From contig CALUNE010000006.1 in assembly GCA_944321945.1 (NCBI GenBank), positions 52,368 through 116,367 of the forward strand: a stretch of 64,000 nt of DNA. The letters run 5' to 3'. The stretch is from an uncultured Alistipes sp. (GTDB lineage: Bacteria > Bacteroidota > Bacteroidia > Bacteroidales > Rikenellaceae). The position numbers and the translations under genes were made by a program. The notes beneath the pieces are model-generated. The model was not told where the DNA came from. It was given only the letters and a program-made list of their open reading frames with translations, and did no database searches. Of this stretch, positions 53,933-61,867 are shown piece after piece. The number at the start of each line of letters is the position of its first letter. The first letter of the stretch is position 1.

Positions 53933-54964
53933 ATGAGAACATTTCGCATCGGGCGTGTCCCCGAAAGCAACGATCTGGTCCTGCCCAGTTCGGTGATAAG
54001 CAGCAAGCACGCCGAAATCGTCATCGACGATTACAACCGAATGATGTTTACCGATTACAGCACCAACGGTACCTACATCAACAATCAGTTGCTGCGCCAC
54101 GGCAGCTGCGCCGTGACGGTAAACGACCGGATTGTCTTCCCGGACGGCACTGCGCTGGACTGGAATCTCGTCCTGGGAAGCGGGGCGGCCTACCAGGCGG
54201 CTCCGATGCAGCCGGGGCCTGCCGCAGCTCCCGACATGGGGACCATGGCCTACCCGAATATGGCTGCCGCGGGGGCCAATCCCGGCATGGCGGACATGGG
54301 CAACGGCGGCGCCGCAGTCCCGCCCGCAGGAACGGGCGGCAGTGTCCGCAAACTCGACTTCTCGCAGACGTTCGGGGATGCTTTCCGGATCGGCGGGAAA
54401 AACATCCTCTCGGTGATCGGAACCGTCTTTCTGTGGCTGCTGACCTGCTGGATCCCCTATATCAACGTCGGTACGACCATTGCCCTGGCCCTGCTGCCTC
54501 TGAAGATGTCCGAGGGTGAGGTGATCAGTCCGCTCTACATTTTCGAATCGAAATACCGTAAATGGATGGGTGAGTACCTGCTCACGGTGGTCATGATGGT
54601 GATCACCTTCTCGCTGGCAGCCCTTACGGTGATCCCGGCCATCGTGCTGATGTACTCTTGGTCGCAGACGCTCTTCTATCTGGTTGGTTGCCGGATGAAC
54701 CCCACCCAGGCCATTCATGCCAGCAACGAGGCAACCTATGGCAGCAAATGGATCATGTTCTTCGTCCGGCTGGTTTTCAGCCTGATCTATGGCGTTGTCA
54801 TGGGGCTGATCGTGCTGCTGGGCGTGCTGCTGTGTCGCTCGATCGGAGGCATCATCGTATTCGTCCTGTTGGCCATCGTCGTGTCGGCCTGCATCTACTC
54901 GATCAGCAATGCGGTTTCGGCATCGATCTGGATGCAGCTGCGGGACAACGTGGCTCACGAATAG
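53933..54964 (+). CDS. FHA domain multi-pass membrane protein
   Basis: A 343-residue protein. The N-terminal FHA domain (about 1-78) has all contact residues: FRIGRVPESNDLVL, ISSKHAEIVI, STNGTYINN. A Met/Pro/Ala/Gly-rich linker (about 88-135) leads to a C-terminal membrane domain with four or five helices (about 150-335, starting FGDAFRIGGKNILSVIGTVF), of DUF975-like appearance. It is the last gene of the cluster and is followed by a strong hairpin. It may anchor the phosphorylated partners at the membrane. Confidence 0.83.
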   Translation: MRTFRIGRVPESNDLVLPSSVISSKHAEIVIDDYNRMMFTDYSTNGTYINNQLLRHGSCAVTVNDRIVFPDGTALDWNLVLGSGAAYQAAPMQPGPAAAPDMGTMAYPNMAAAGANPGMADMGNGGAAVPPAGTGGSVRKLDFSQTFGDAFRIGGKNILSVIGTVFLWLLTCWIPYINVGTTIALALLPLKMSEGEVISPLYIFESKYRKWMGEYLLTVVMMVITFSLAALTVIPAIVLMYSWSQTLFYLVGCRMNPTQAIHASNEATYGSKWIMFFVRLVFSLIYGVVMGLIVLLGVLLCRSIGGIIVFVLLAIVVSACIYSISNAVSASIWMQLRDNVAHE

Positions 54965-54988
54965 CTCCGCTGCGGAGTGTCTCTTCAC

Positions 54989-55020
54989 AACGGGGGAGGG
55001 CCGACCGGCCTTCCCCCGTT
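54989..55020 (+). terminator. Hairpin terminator of the FHA/kinase cluster
   Basis: AACGGGGGAGGGCCG (54989-55003) pairs with CGGCCTTCCCCCGTT (55006-55020) with one mismatch, 25 bp after the stop. The T-run after it is short, so termination strength is uncertain. Confidence 0.6.
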
Positions 55021-55053
55021 TCGGGTTTGCACGGGGCGGCGCCGGACACCGAA

Positions 55054-55085
55054 ATTGGCCGTCCGGATTTTTTGCCCTATTTTTG
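55054..55085 (+). promoter_or_regulatory. Promoter of the antiporter gene
   Basis: ATTG at 55054-55057, a 20-bp spacer and TATTTTTG at 55078-55085 fit the Bacteroidetes TTTG/TAnnTTTG consensus. Transcription would start near 55092, leaving a leader of about 24 nt before ATG 55116. Confidence 0.7.
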
Positions 55086-55115
55086 CAGCCGGACAGGTTT
55101 GTAATATCGGAACTT

Positions 55116-56405
55116 ATGACTTCTGCACCCGTACGTCGCGGCGGTTTCCTTGCCTTGACTCCGCTGCTGGTATTTCTGGCCTGCTATCTGGCCGTGTCGC
55201 TGCTGGCGGGGGATTTCTATAAGATGCCCATCTCGGTGGCCTTCATCGCCGCGTCGGTCTATGCCGTGGCGGTCATGCGCCGCATGCCCTTTGCCGACCG
55301 GATCGCGCACTTCTCCCGCGGAGCCTCGGATCCCAACGTCATGCTGATGATCTGGATCTTCGTGCTGGCCGGCGCCTTCGCCGAATCGGCCCGCAGCATG
55401 GGCGCCGTGGATGCCACCGTGGCGCTGACGCTGCATCTGCTGCCCGGCAAGCTGCTCCCGGCCGGACTGTTTCTGGCGGCCTGTTTCGTGTCGTTTTCCG
55501 TCGGGACGTCGGTCGGGACGGTTGTGGCGCTGGTCCCCGTGGCGGCCGGACTGGCCGAGCAGACCTCGATGAACGCCGCCTGGCTGACGGCCATCGTGGT
55601 TGGCGGGGCCTTCTTCGGCGACAACCTCTCGTTCATCTCCGACACGACCATCGCGGCAACCCGCACCCAGGAGTGTGACCTGCGCGACAAGTTCCGCGTC
55701 AATGTGCGGATCGTGGCTCCGGCAGCCCTCCTGACGCTGGGGATCTACCTCGTGACGGGGAGTGTCGCCGAGGTGCCGACCCATCCCGAAACCGTTGCCT
55801 GGATCCGTGTGGTGCCCTATCTGCTGGTGCTGGTGACGGCCGTGGCCGGCATGAATGTCATGAAGGTGCTGTTGCTGGGGATCGTCGCTTCGGGGGTGAT
55901 CGGGCTGGCCTCGGGGAGTTTCACGCTGATGGACTGGTGCGGCGACATGGGGCGGGGCGTTACCGGCATGGGCGAGCTGATCATCATCACGCTCCTGGCC
56001 GGCGGCTTGCTGGAGATGATCCGCCTGAACGGCGGCATCGACTGGATCATCGAACGGATGACGCGTCACATCGCCGGACGCCGCGGCGCCGAAGGTACCA
56101 TTGCGGGGCTGGTCTGCCTGGCCAACCTCTGCACGGCCAACAATACCATCGCCATCCTGACCGTGGGGCCCATTGCGCGCACGATTGCCGATCGTTTCGG
56201 GGTGAGCCGGCGACGCAGCGCCAGTCTGCTCGATACGTTCTCGTGCTTCACGCAGGGATTGTTGCCCTACGGCGCGCAGATGCTCATGGCGGCAGGCCTG
56301 GCGGCCCTCTCGCCGTTGGAGATCATGCGCTATCTCTACTATCCGATGGTGCTCGGCGGAGTGACGCTGCTGGCCATTCTGTTCCGCTATCCGCGGCGGG
56401 TATGA
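55116..56405 (+). CDS. NhaC-type Na+/H+ antiporter family protein
   Basis: A 429-residue inner-membrane transporter with about eleven hydrophobic helices. The family signature GDNLSFISDTTIAATRTQ is present near 170, and a second intramembrane segment NLCTANNTIAILTVGPIA near 330-350 matches the inverted half. It would exchange Na+ (or an organic substrate) for H+ across the cytoplasmic membrane. The start at 55116 fits the promoter; the longer in-frame extension back to 54909 runs through the terminator and promoter and is rejected. Convergent with umuC. Confidence 0.88.
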   Translation: MTSAPVRRGGFLALTPLLVFLACYLAVSLLAGDFYKMPISVAFIAASVYAVAVMRRMPFADRIAHFSRGASDPNVMLMIWIFVLAGAFAESARSMGAVDATVALTLHLLPGKLLPAGLFLAACFVSFSVGTSVGTVVALVPVAAGLAEQTSMNAAWLTAIVVGGAFFGDNLSFISDTTIAATRTQECDLRDKFRVNVRIVAPAALLTLGIYLVTGSVAEVPTHPETVAWIRVVPYLLVLVTAVAGMNVMKVLLLGIVASGVIGLASGSFTLMDWCGDMGRGVTGMGELIIITLLAGGLLEMIRLNGGIDWIIERMTRHIAGRRGAEGTIAGLVCLANLCTANNTIAILTVGPIARTIADRFGVSRRRSASLLDTFSCFTQGLLPYGAQMLMAAGLAALSPLEIMRYLYYPMVLGGVTLLAILFRYPRRV

Positions 56406-56485
56406 CCGGTCGCCGCCACGGAACGGCACGGGGCCGGCCGGATGGTCGGCATGGAGGCTGAAACCGGGGCCGGTCTCAGTGCGGT

Positions 56486-57745
56486 TTATCGCGGCTTGAC
56501 GACGAGCAGCTCCTTCCAGTCGGTCGTATAGCGGGGCGAGAGGTGTTCGCGGTTCATGCGGAAGGGCTCCGTCCCTTGTGCCGCTACGATGAGCGTTCCC
56601 TTGCCGTGGGTTTTGTTGACCGTGTCGAGCACTTGCATCAGCCGGGTATGCTTTTCATGATCGATCGGGGAGAAGAGCGATCCCTGTTGTTCGGAGGCCG
56701 GCGTGATCTGCGAGAGGATTACGCCGGCTTTCTTGTACCCGTAGCCCGGCAGGAAGACCTGTCGCAGGGCGATACGCGCCTGACGGACGATTTCCAGCGT
56801 GCTGTCGGTCGGTTCGGGCAGCAGCTGCAGGCTGGTCTCGTAACGCTGGGGCTGATCCTCGCGGTGACGGTTGGTGAGCAGATAGCTCTGCACTTCGCCG
56901 CAGACCGACCCCTCGGTCCGCAGCTTCTCGGCACACATCGAGGCAAACTCCGCCACGATGCATTCCAGCTCATCCCGTGAACCGATCTCCCGCGGAAAGG
57001 TCCGCGAGATGGTGATCTTCTGCTTGCGCGGGGGCATCAGTTCGAATGAAATGCACGCCACACCCCGCAATTCGTTCCAGGTGCGCAGCCCCGCGACGCC
57101 CATGCGGGCGCGGACCCACTCCTGCGGCAGATCGACGAACTGTTGGGCCGTGCGCAATCCCATGCGGTCGAACATCCGTCCGTAGCGTCGTCCGATGCCC
57201 CAGACCTCCTGCAGCGGAAAGCGGCCCAAAACCTTCGTGATATCCTCCGGGCGGTGCATGTAGCAGCATCCGTTGAGGCGGGGGTATTGTTTGGCCAGTT
57301 TCGAGGCGATCTTGGCCAGGGTCTTGGTCGGGGCGATGCCGATGCTGACCGGAATTCCGACGTTGCGGCGGATCGTGCGGCCGATCGAACGCCCGAACTC
57401 GTCGAGCGGTTCGGCCATGCCCCGCAGATCGAAGAAAGCCTCGTCGATCGAGTAGATCTCGATGCCGGGAGCCAGCGAACGGAGGGTGGCCATTACCCGC
57501 CGCGACAGATCGCCGTATAAGGCAAAATTGGCCGAAAAAACCGTGACCTGGCCGCGCTCGATCAGCTGTCGGATCTGGTAGAAGGGTTGTCCCATGCCGA
57601 TGCCGAGCGTCTTGGCCTCGTTCGAACGGGCGATGATGCACCCGTCGTTGTTCGACAGCACGACGACGGGCCGTCCCGTGAGATCGGGCCGGAAAACCCG
57701 TTCGCACGAAGCATAGAAGTTGTTGCAGTCGCAGAGCCCGTACAT
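56486..57745 (-). CDS. umuC: Y-family DNA polymerase V catalytic subunit
   Basis: A 419-residue translesion DNA polymerase. Catalytic residues are Asp6 in LCDCNNFYASCERVF and Asp101-Glu102 in EIYSIDEAFFDL. The helix-hairpin-helix region follows (LGRFPLQEVWGIGRRYGRMF), then the little-finger domain and the short C-terminal tail that contacts the beta clamp. Length is as in the family. It starts 6 bp after the umuD stop and is co-transcribed with it; together they give error-prone synthesis across lesions after RecA-dependent cleavage of UmuD. Confidence 0.93.
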   Translation of the reverse strand: MYGLCDCNNFYASCERVFRPDLTGRPVVVLSNNDGCIIARSNEAKTLGIGMGQPFYQIRQLIERGQVTVFSANFALYGDLSRRVMATLRSLAPGIEIYSIDEAFFDLRGMAEPLDEFGRSIGRTIRRNVGIPVSIGIAPTKTLAKIASKLAKQYPRLNGCCYMHRPEDITKVLGRFPLQEVWGIGRRYGRMFDRMGLRTAQQFVDLPQEWVRARMGVAGLRTWNELRGVACISFELMPPRKQKITISRTFPREIGSRDELECIVAEFASMCAEKLRTEGSVCGEVQSYLLTNRHREDQPQRYETSLQLLPEPTDSTLEIVRQARIALRQVFLPGYGYKKAGVILSQITPASEQQGSLFSPIDHEKHTRLMQVLDTVNKTHGKGTLIVAAQGTEPFRMNREHLSPRYTTDWKELLVVKPR

Positions 57746-57751
57746 GACCGG

Positions 57752-58192
57752 TTATTTGAAGGTTTTGATGACGTGGCGAACAATGCCCCAGATGAGAAAT
57801 TCGTTGCCGGCATCGACGCGGATCGGCCGGTAGCGGGGATTCGAGGGCATGAGCCAGGCGCAGCCCTTTTCGAGCCGCACGCGTTTGACGGTGAATTCGC
57901 CGTCGACGTAGCAGACGGCGATGCAACCGTCATAAGGGTCTACCGAACGGTCGACGACGAGCAGGTCTCCGTCGCCGATGCCGTCGCCGGCCATGCTGTC
58001 GCCCGAGACCCGTACGAAAAAGGTTGCGGCGGGGTTATGAACCAGTTCGCGGTTCAGATCGAGGGGCGAATCGAGGAAATCGTCGGCCGGCGAGGGAAAT
58101 CCGGCCTTCACTTCGCCGCCCGCCACGGGGATCTCCTGTCGGGTGGAGAGGTCGGGGGTGTGAAAGCTCAGCGTATCGTTTTTCTTGTTCAT
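57752..58192 (-). CDS. umuD: UmuD-like S24 autoprotease subunit
   Basis: A 146-residue S24 peptidase. The cleavage site is Ala30-Gly31 in VKAGFPSPADDF, where E. coli UmuD has Cys-Gly. Ser66 in RVSGDSMAGDGI and Lys103 in FTVKRVRLEKG form the catalytic dyad. The protein lacks a DNA-binding domain, so it is UmuD and not LexA. RecA filament-stimulated self-cleavage would activate the polymerase encoded next. Confidence 0.93.
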   Translation of the reverse strand: MNKKNDTLSFHTPDLSTRQEIPVAGGEVKAGFPSPADDFLDSPLDLNRELVHNPAATFFVRVSGDSMAGDGIGDGDLLVVDRSVDPYDGCIAVCYVDGEFTVKRVRLEKGCAWLMPSNPRYRPIRVDAGNEFLIWGIVRHVIKTFK

Positions 58193-58227
58193 GCGGGCAA
58201 AGTCGGAGTTTGACAGGTCGAATGTAC

Positions 58228-58257
58228 CAAAAAATGTCGTACGAAGATCGCGCCAAA
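58228..58257 (-). promoter_or_regulatory. Possible umuDC promoter with palindrome
   Basis: On the minus strand a TTTG (58257-58254), 18-bp spacer and ATTTTTTG (58235-58228) loosely fit the Bacteroidetes consensus. The spacer holds the 8-bp palindrome TCGTACGA (58237-58244), which could be a repressor site for damage control. Both are weak calls. Confidence 0.3.
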
Positions 58258-58276
58258 GAGAGATTTTGCGGTTTCG

Positions 58277-58285
58277 CCCCCCCCC
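58277..58285 (-). repeat. C9 (G9) homopolymer upstream of umuD
   Basis: Nine C on the plus strand about 85 bp upstream of the umuD start, the second such tract in the window. It may be a slippage site or chance. Confidence 0.6.
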
Positions 58286-58430
58286 GGCCTATTCATCAGT
58301 TGCGATCGCGCCCTCTCCCCGAGGCCGGTTCCCTGAAAAAACAGGCTTGAAGCCCCGACCGAAAGGCCTCTGTCATTCGGATCCGGTAGGCTGCCGGATC
58401 CGTGCAATGCCGGCGGATACCCCTCCCGTA

Positions 58431-58467
58431 AAAAGGCGAGGACCCTCAACAATGAGAGCCCTCGCCT
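58431..58467 (-). terminator. Terminator of the lipid-binding lipoprotein gene
   Basis: Read on the minus strand, AGGCGAGGGCTCTCA (58467-58453) pairs with TGAGGGTCCTCGCCT (58448-58434) around TTGT, followed by a T-run at 58434-58431. It is 57 bp after the stop. Confidence 0.75.
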
Positions 58468-58523
58468 GAAAAAATGAATCTGGAAATTCACCCTTGACAG
58501 AAAGTGAGTGTATCTTGTCCCGC

Positions 58524-59153
58524 TCAGGAGAAGTGTTCTTTGATGAAGTCGGAATAATCCTGCATCTCCTCATTCCAACCGGTATTCTTCATCCCCTTGA
58601 CCACGTACTGCTTCGTGGTGCCGTCGGGATTTGTACGGCTGTAGTTGAACTCGATGGCGTCGGCCTTGTAGCCCGTCTTCGTATCCACGCCGTTCTTGAT
58701 CACCTTGCCGTCGGTCTCCGTCACCGTATATCCGTCCTTGGGTACGTATCCTTGGTTTCCGGCCGTATAATAGTCCTGCCCGACGTAGATGTTGTGGCAC
58801 GTTTGCGGTTGGGAGGCCTCTGCGGCCGAGCAGGAGAAGTTCAGAGCGGCCGGATTGCACGTCAGTTTGAACTGCAGCGCATCCAGGAAGGTGGCGGTGC
58901 CGCTGTATTGGTAGTCACAGTCGGCAATCGTCATCCACATGGCATCTGATTCGTTGTAGGTCGTATTCGTCACCAGAATGTCGAACACGGTCACGGGCGT
59001 CGACGGATTGCCCGCCTCGTAGGCGAAGCAGATCCACTGCCCATCGAAATCCGCTACGACGGTCATCTCGGGCTCCTCCACCTTGTAGGTCTCGCAGGAG
59101 ACAAAGCCTGCGGCAAGAGCTCCGATCACCAGCATTTTCAATATCCTTTTCAT
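58524..59153 (-). CDS. Lipid-binding-like lipoprotein (PF12888 type)
   Basis: A 209-residue lipoprotein (lipid Cys20 in GFVSCETY). The body is beta-rich with DFDGQWICFAYEAG, FDILVTNTTYNESDAMWMTI and a C-terminal part VVKGMKNTGWNEEMQDY. The pattern resembles the putative lipid-binding hydrolase family that follows SusC/SusD genes in Bacteroides and Alistipes. The SusD remnant 30 bp upstream fits that view: this gene is what is left of such an operon after its front was lost. It may no longer have its original promoter. Confidence 0.68.
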   Translation of the reverse strand: MKRILKMLVIGALAAGFVSCETYKVEEPEMTVVADFDGQWICFAYEAGNPSTPVTVFDILVTNTTYNESDAMWMTIADCDYQYSGTATFLDALQFKLTCNPAALNFSCSAAEASQPQTCHNIYVGQDYYTAGNQGYVPKDGYTVTETDGKVIKNGVDTKTGYKADAIEFNYSRTNPDGTTKQYVVKGMKNTGWNEEMQDYSDFIKEHFS

Positions 59154-59165
59154 AATTCGTCGTTC

Positions 59166-59798
59166 TTGGGTTGGTTTCGGAATCTATTTTTTGTGCCACC
59201 ACATCTTGGCATTCAACGGCTGTATCTCCGGCGAATTGGGGTTGTAATCCGCCGACGTGTAGGGATAGAGGAGCGGATCCGTGAGATGCGCAGCCGGGGC
59301 TGGTACCGCCACTTCACCCTCGAGGAGCTGACGCTTCCGCCCGACGTACGCTCGGTCTGGATCCGGGGTTTCTACCGGCAAACCAATCCCGAGTCGGGGA
59401 GCGTGCAGCGCGAGGTGGGCGATTACTATACGACCTCGCCCTTTGTCGATCAGGTGAACGGCGCCAACGATGCGGACGAGGCCGACGAGAAGGGGAGTAC
59501 GATCATTTTCGATGAATTTCTGCGCATCCCTTATGAGAACCGCGCGCGGGTGCTGCCGTTGTATTTTTCGGTCTGGGGGACCAGCGATGATAGGACCCGC
59601 ATCCGCCATACGTTCCGCTTCATCACCCCTTCGGATGCCTACGACCGCTACATGCGTTCGCGCTACAAGCAGCAGCTCAATACCACGGAGAGTGCCGAGG
59701 AGAACCCCTTCATCGAGCAGATCACCGTCTATACCAACATCTCCAACGGCCTGGGCGTCTTTGCCGGCTATAACTATTTCCAGATCTCCGAACTATGA
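59166..59798 (+). CDS. 5'-truncated DUF4249 family protein
   Basis: The open frame starts at ATG 59166, but its first 40 codons are the antisense of the SusD remnant; recognisable sequence begins at about 59285 (REMRSRGWYRHFTLEEL). From there about 170 residues match the C-terminal part of DUF4249: FITPSDAYDRYMRSRYKQQ and ITVYTNISNGLGVFAGYNYF. Complete members are lipoproteins of about 300 residues or more, and the signal peptide and lipid Cys are missing here. DUF4249 proteins pair with a TonB receptor, and one follows with a 4-bp overlap. The product is probably non-functional or mislocalised. Confidence 0.65.
   Translation: MGWFRNLFFVPPHLGIQRLYLRRIGVVIRRRVGIEERIREMRSRGWYRHFTLEELTLPPDVRSVWIRGFYRQTNPESGSVQREVGDYYTTSPFVDQVNGANDADEADEKGSTIIFDEFLRIPYENRARVLPLYFSVWGTSDDRTRIRHTFRFITPSDAYDRYMRSRYKQQLNTTESAEENPFIEQITVYTNISNGLGVFAGYNYFQISEL
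59184..59282 (-). pseudogene. 3' remnant of a SusD-like gene
   Basis: About 31 codons encoding LLYPYTSADYNPNSPE, then AKMWWHKK and a stop. This matches SusD C-termini such as RMPYPADEATNNP ending MWWDCN in the SusD at 25117. The homology ends near 59270-59282, where the sequence becomes the antisense of the DUF4249 gene. It is the tail of a SusD whose first about 500 codons are missing. Confidence 0.7.
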
Positions 59799-61867
59799 TC
59801 CGAACGCTTGCCGTCACGCTCCTCTTCCTGCATCCCGCTCTGGCCGACGCCCGCACGCCGGTCGATACCGACGCCCGCACGCCGGTCGATACCGTCGCCC
59901 GCATGCCTGCAGACGCTGTCGCCCGCATACTGCCTGATTCCGTGGCACGGACGGTGGCCATCGACTCGGTGGCGGTTACGGCCCGCAAGCCGCTGCTCAC
60001 GATCCGCCCGACGGGCAACATTGCCGTGGATGTCGAACAGCTCAAGTATGCGCCGCTCTTCGCCGGGGAGAAGGACATCTTCAAGTTTCTGCAGCTCATG
60101 CCGGGCGTTTCGGCCGGCAAGGACGGCATGTCGGGACTGCTGGTGCGGGGCGGCAGCAACGACCAGACGCAGATCCTCTACGACGACGTACCGATCTACA
60201 ACCAGGCCCATGCCTACGGACTGCTCTCGATCTTCAGCGGCGAGACGGTGCAGTCGGCCGAGATTGCCAAGGGGTACATCTCTCCGGCCTACGGCTCGCG
60301 CCTTTCGGTGCTGACGCAGATCCGCACGCGCGAGGGCGACCGCTACCGCCACGGGCAGTCGCTGACCGTCGGGACACTCTCGCTGGGAGCCACCGTCGAC
60401 GGGCCGCTGGTGCGGGGCCGGGGAGCGTATCTTGTTTCGGGACGCTACTTCTTCCCCGAGGCGGCACTGGCTGTTGCCCGACGCCCGGTCCGTTTCGGTT
60501 TCCACGACTTCACGGCCCGCCTCTCCTACGACGTACACCGCCACCACACCCTCACGCTGGGAGCCTATACGGGCGACGACCGCATGCGCAATGCCGACCG
60601 CGAGGCCTCGAACCGCTTCGGATGGGGCAATACGACCGCCTCGCTGCGCCTGCATTCCCGCTGGAGTGAAACGCTGAATTCCACAGCGATCGTCTATTAT
60701 ACGTTTCTCTATAACCGCCAGCAGTCTCGCTTCCACTCCGATGACGTGACGAACGAGGGCAAGACCACCTTCCAAACCCACGAACTGGGTGTCCGGCAGA
60801 CCTTCGACCAGCGGATCTCGGATGGCTACTCGCTGGAGTACGGGGTCAACTTCTCGACGCAGCGTTTCCAGCCGATGCACACGCGCGCCAGGGTCAACGG
60901 CAAGCGTCAGGAGACGCGCTATCCCTCCTCGGAGCTGGTTTCGGGAGCCCTCTTTGTGAGCAACCGCCTGCAGTGGGGACACTGGCGGCTCGATGCTGGT
61001 CTGCAGGGAGCGCTCTATGAGGCCGGCGGCAAACGGGCCTTCACCTGCAAACCGCGGGCGCAGCTCGCCCATGATTTCGGGCAGGACCGGGCGGTGTGGC
61101 TCTCCGCAACCTTCAATTCGCAGGCGCTGGTCCAGTTCAACCGCTATTACTATTCGCTGCCGATCGACTTCTGGACGCCGTTCCGCGACGGACGCCTGCA
61201 ACGCTCCTGGCAGGTGGCCCTGGGTGGTCGCACGCGAGTGGGCGAGCGGCTGACCCTCTCGCTGGAGGGCTATCTGAAGCGGATGTGCAACCTGCCGCTG
61301 ATCTACGACAGCGACGACTACCTGCTCGATCGCGGCGGTTTTGTCTACGGTACGGGGCGGGTCTTCGGCATCGAGGCGATGGCGCAGTGGCAGAACGAAC
61401 GGCTGAGCCTGACGGCCTCCTACACCTACACGAACTCCCGCCGCCGGTCGGAAGGGGTGACCTATCCCTTCGACTACGATATCCCGCACGACTTCAACAC
61501 CTTTGCGAGCTACGACGTGGTGCATCAGCCCGCGCGGGGCCGCCGCCACACCTTCACGATTAACGTGGCGTGGCGCTCGGGGCTTCCCTACCGGCTGACA
61601 AACATGGCCTATCCCGATCCGGAGGGCGGGACGGTCTTCGGCATCACGCCCTATCCGACGGTGCGCATGCGCAACTACTTCCGCACGGAAATCAGCTACA
61701 ACATGGAGCGCTGCCGCCACAACGGCGTGCGCAACTGGCAGTTCTCGATCGTCAACCTGACGTGGCACAAGAATCCGGTGAGCATCTATCCGGATCACGG
61801 CCGTTATCGTGCCACGGTGCTGATCCCGATCCTGCCGTCGATCTCCTATACCCGCACCTTCCGCTGA
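59795..61867 (+). CDS. TonB-dependent receptor lacking the N-terminal regulatory domain
   Basis: A 690-residue outer-membrane receptor with signal peptide about 1-18 and an N-terminal region of octapeptide repeats (ARTPVDTD, ARTPVDTV, ARMPADAV; residues about 19-50) directly followed by the plug (VAVTARKPLLTIRPTGNIAV, then LMPGVSAGKDGMSGLLVRGG, about 52-180). Partners of DUF4249 proteins usually carry a carboxypeptidase-like domain before the plug and are longer; that domain is absent here. The barrel is intact and ends in LPSISYTRTFR. ATG 59795 overlaps the DUF4249 stop (ATGA). Confidence 0.82.
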   Translation: MIRTLAVTLLFLHPALADARTPVDTDARTPVDTVARMPADAVARILPDSVARTVAIDSVAVTARKPLLTIRPTGNIAVDVEQLKYAPLFAGEKDIFKFLQLMPGVSAGKDGMSGLLVRGGSNDQTQILYDDVPIYNQAHAYGLLSIFSGETVQSAEIAKGYISPAYGSRLSVLTQIRTREGDRYRHGQSLTVGTLSLGATVDGPLVRGRGAYLVSGRYFFPEAALAVARRPVRFGFHDFTARLSYDVHRHHTLTLGAYTGDDRMRNADREASNRFGWGNTTASLRLHSRWSETLNSTAIVYYTFLYNRQQSRFHSDDVTNEGKTTFQTHELGVRQTFDQRISDGYSLEYGVNFSTQRFQPMHTRARVNGKRQETRYPSSELVSGALFVSNRLQWGHWRLDAGLQGALYEAGGKRAFTCKPRAQLAHDFGQDRAVWLSATFNSQALVQFNRYYYSLPIDFWTPFRDGRLQRSWQVALGGRTRVGERLTLSLEGYLKRMCNLPLIYDSDDYLLDRGGFVYGTGRVFGIEAMAQWQNERLSLTASYTYTNSRRRSEGVTYPFDYDIPHDFNTFASYDVVHQPARGRRHTFTINVAWRSGLPYRLTNMAYPDPEGGTVFGITPYPTVRMRNYFRTEISYNMERCRHNGVRNWQFSIVNLTWHKNPVSIYPDHGRYRATVLIPILPSISYTRTFR
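59849..59944 (+). repeat. Degenerate 24-bp tandem repeats in the receptor N-terminus
   Basis: Units start at 59849, 59873, 59897 and 59921. The first two differ by one base (GAC/GTC at the end), the third and fourth have diverged. They encode Ala-Arg-Thr-Pro-Val-Asp-Thr-Asp-type octapeptides between the signal peptide and the plug. Confidence 0.85.

Larger units (their letters stand above)
58193..58523. other. Intergenic region between umuD and the lipoprotein gene
   Basis: This 331-bp stretch contains the putative umuDC promoter, the C9 tract, a perfect CGGATCCGG/CCGGATCCG hairpin (58378-58402) and the terminator at 58434-58467. No gene is seen. Confidence 0.5.

Noticed and set aside
50323-54024. 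A 1233-codon open frame on the minus strand with internal repetition
   Set aside because: It is the complement of the BACON repeat array; the periodicity comes from the real gene.
33931-54964. Type VI secretion or TerY-P locus
   Set aside because: The kinase/phosphatase/FHA and vWA parts fit in outline, but no Tss, Hcp, VgrG, Ter or Moxr genes are present.
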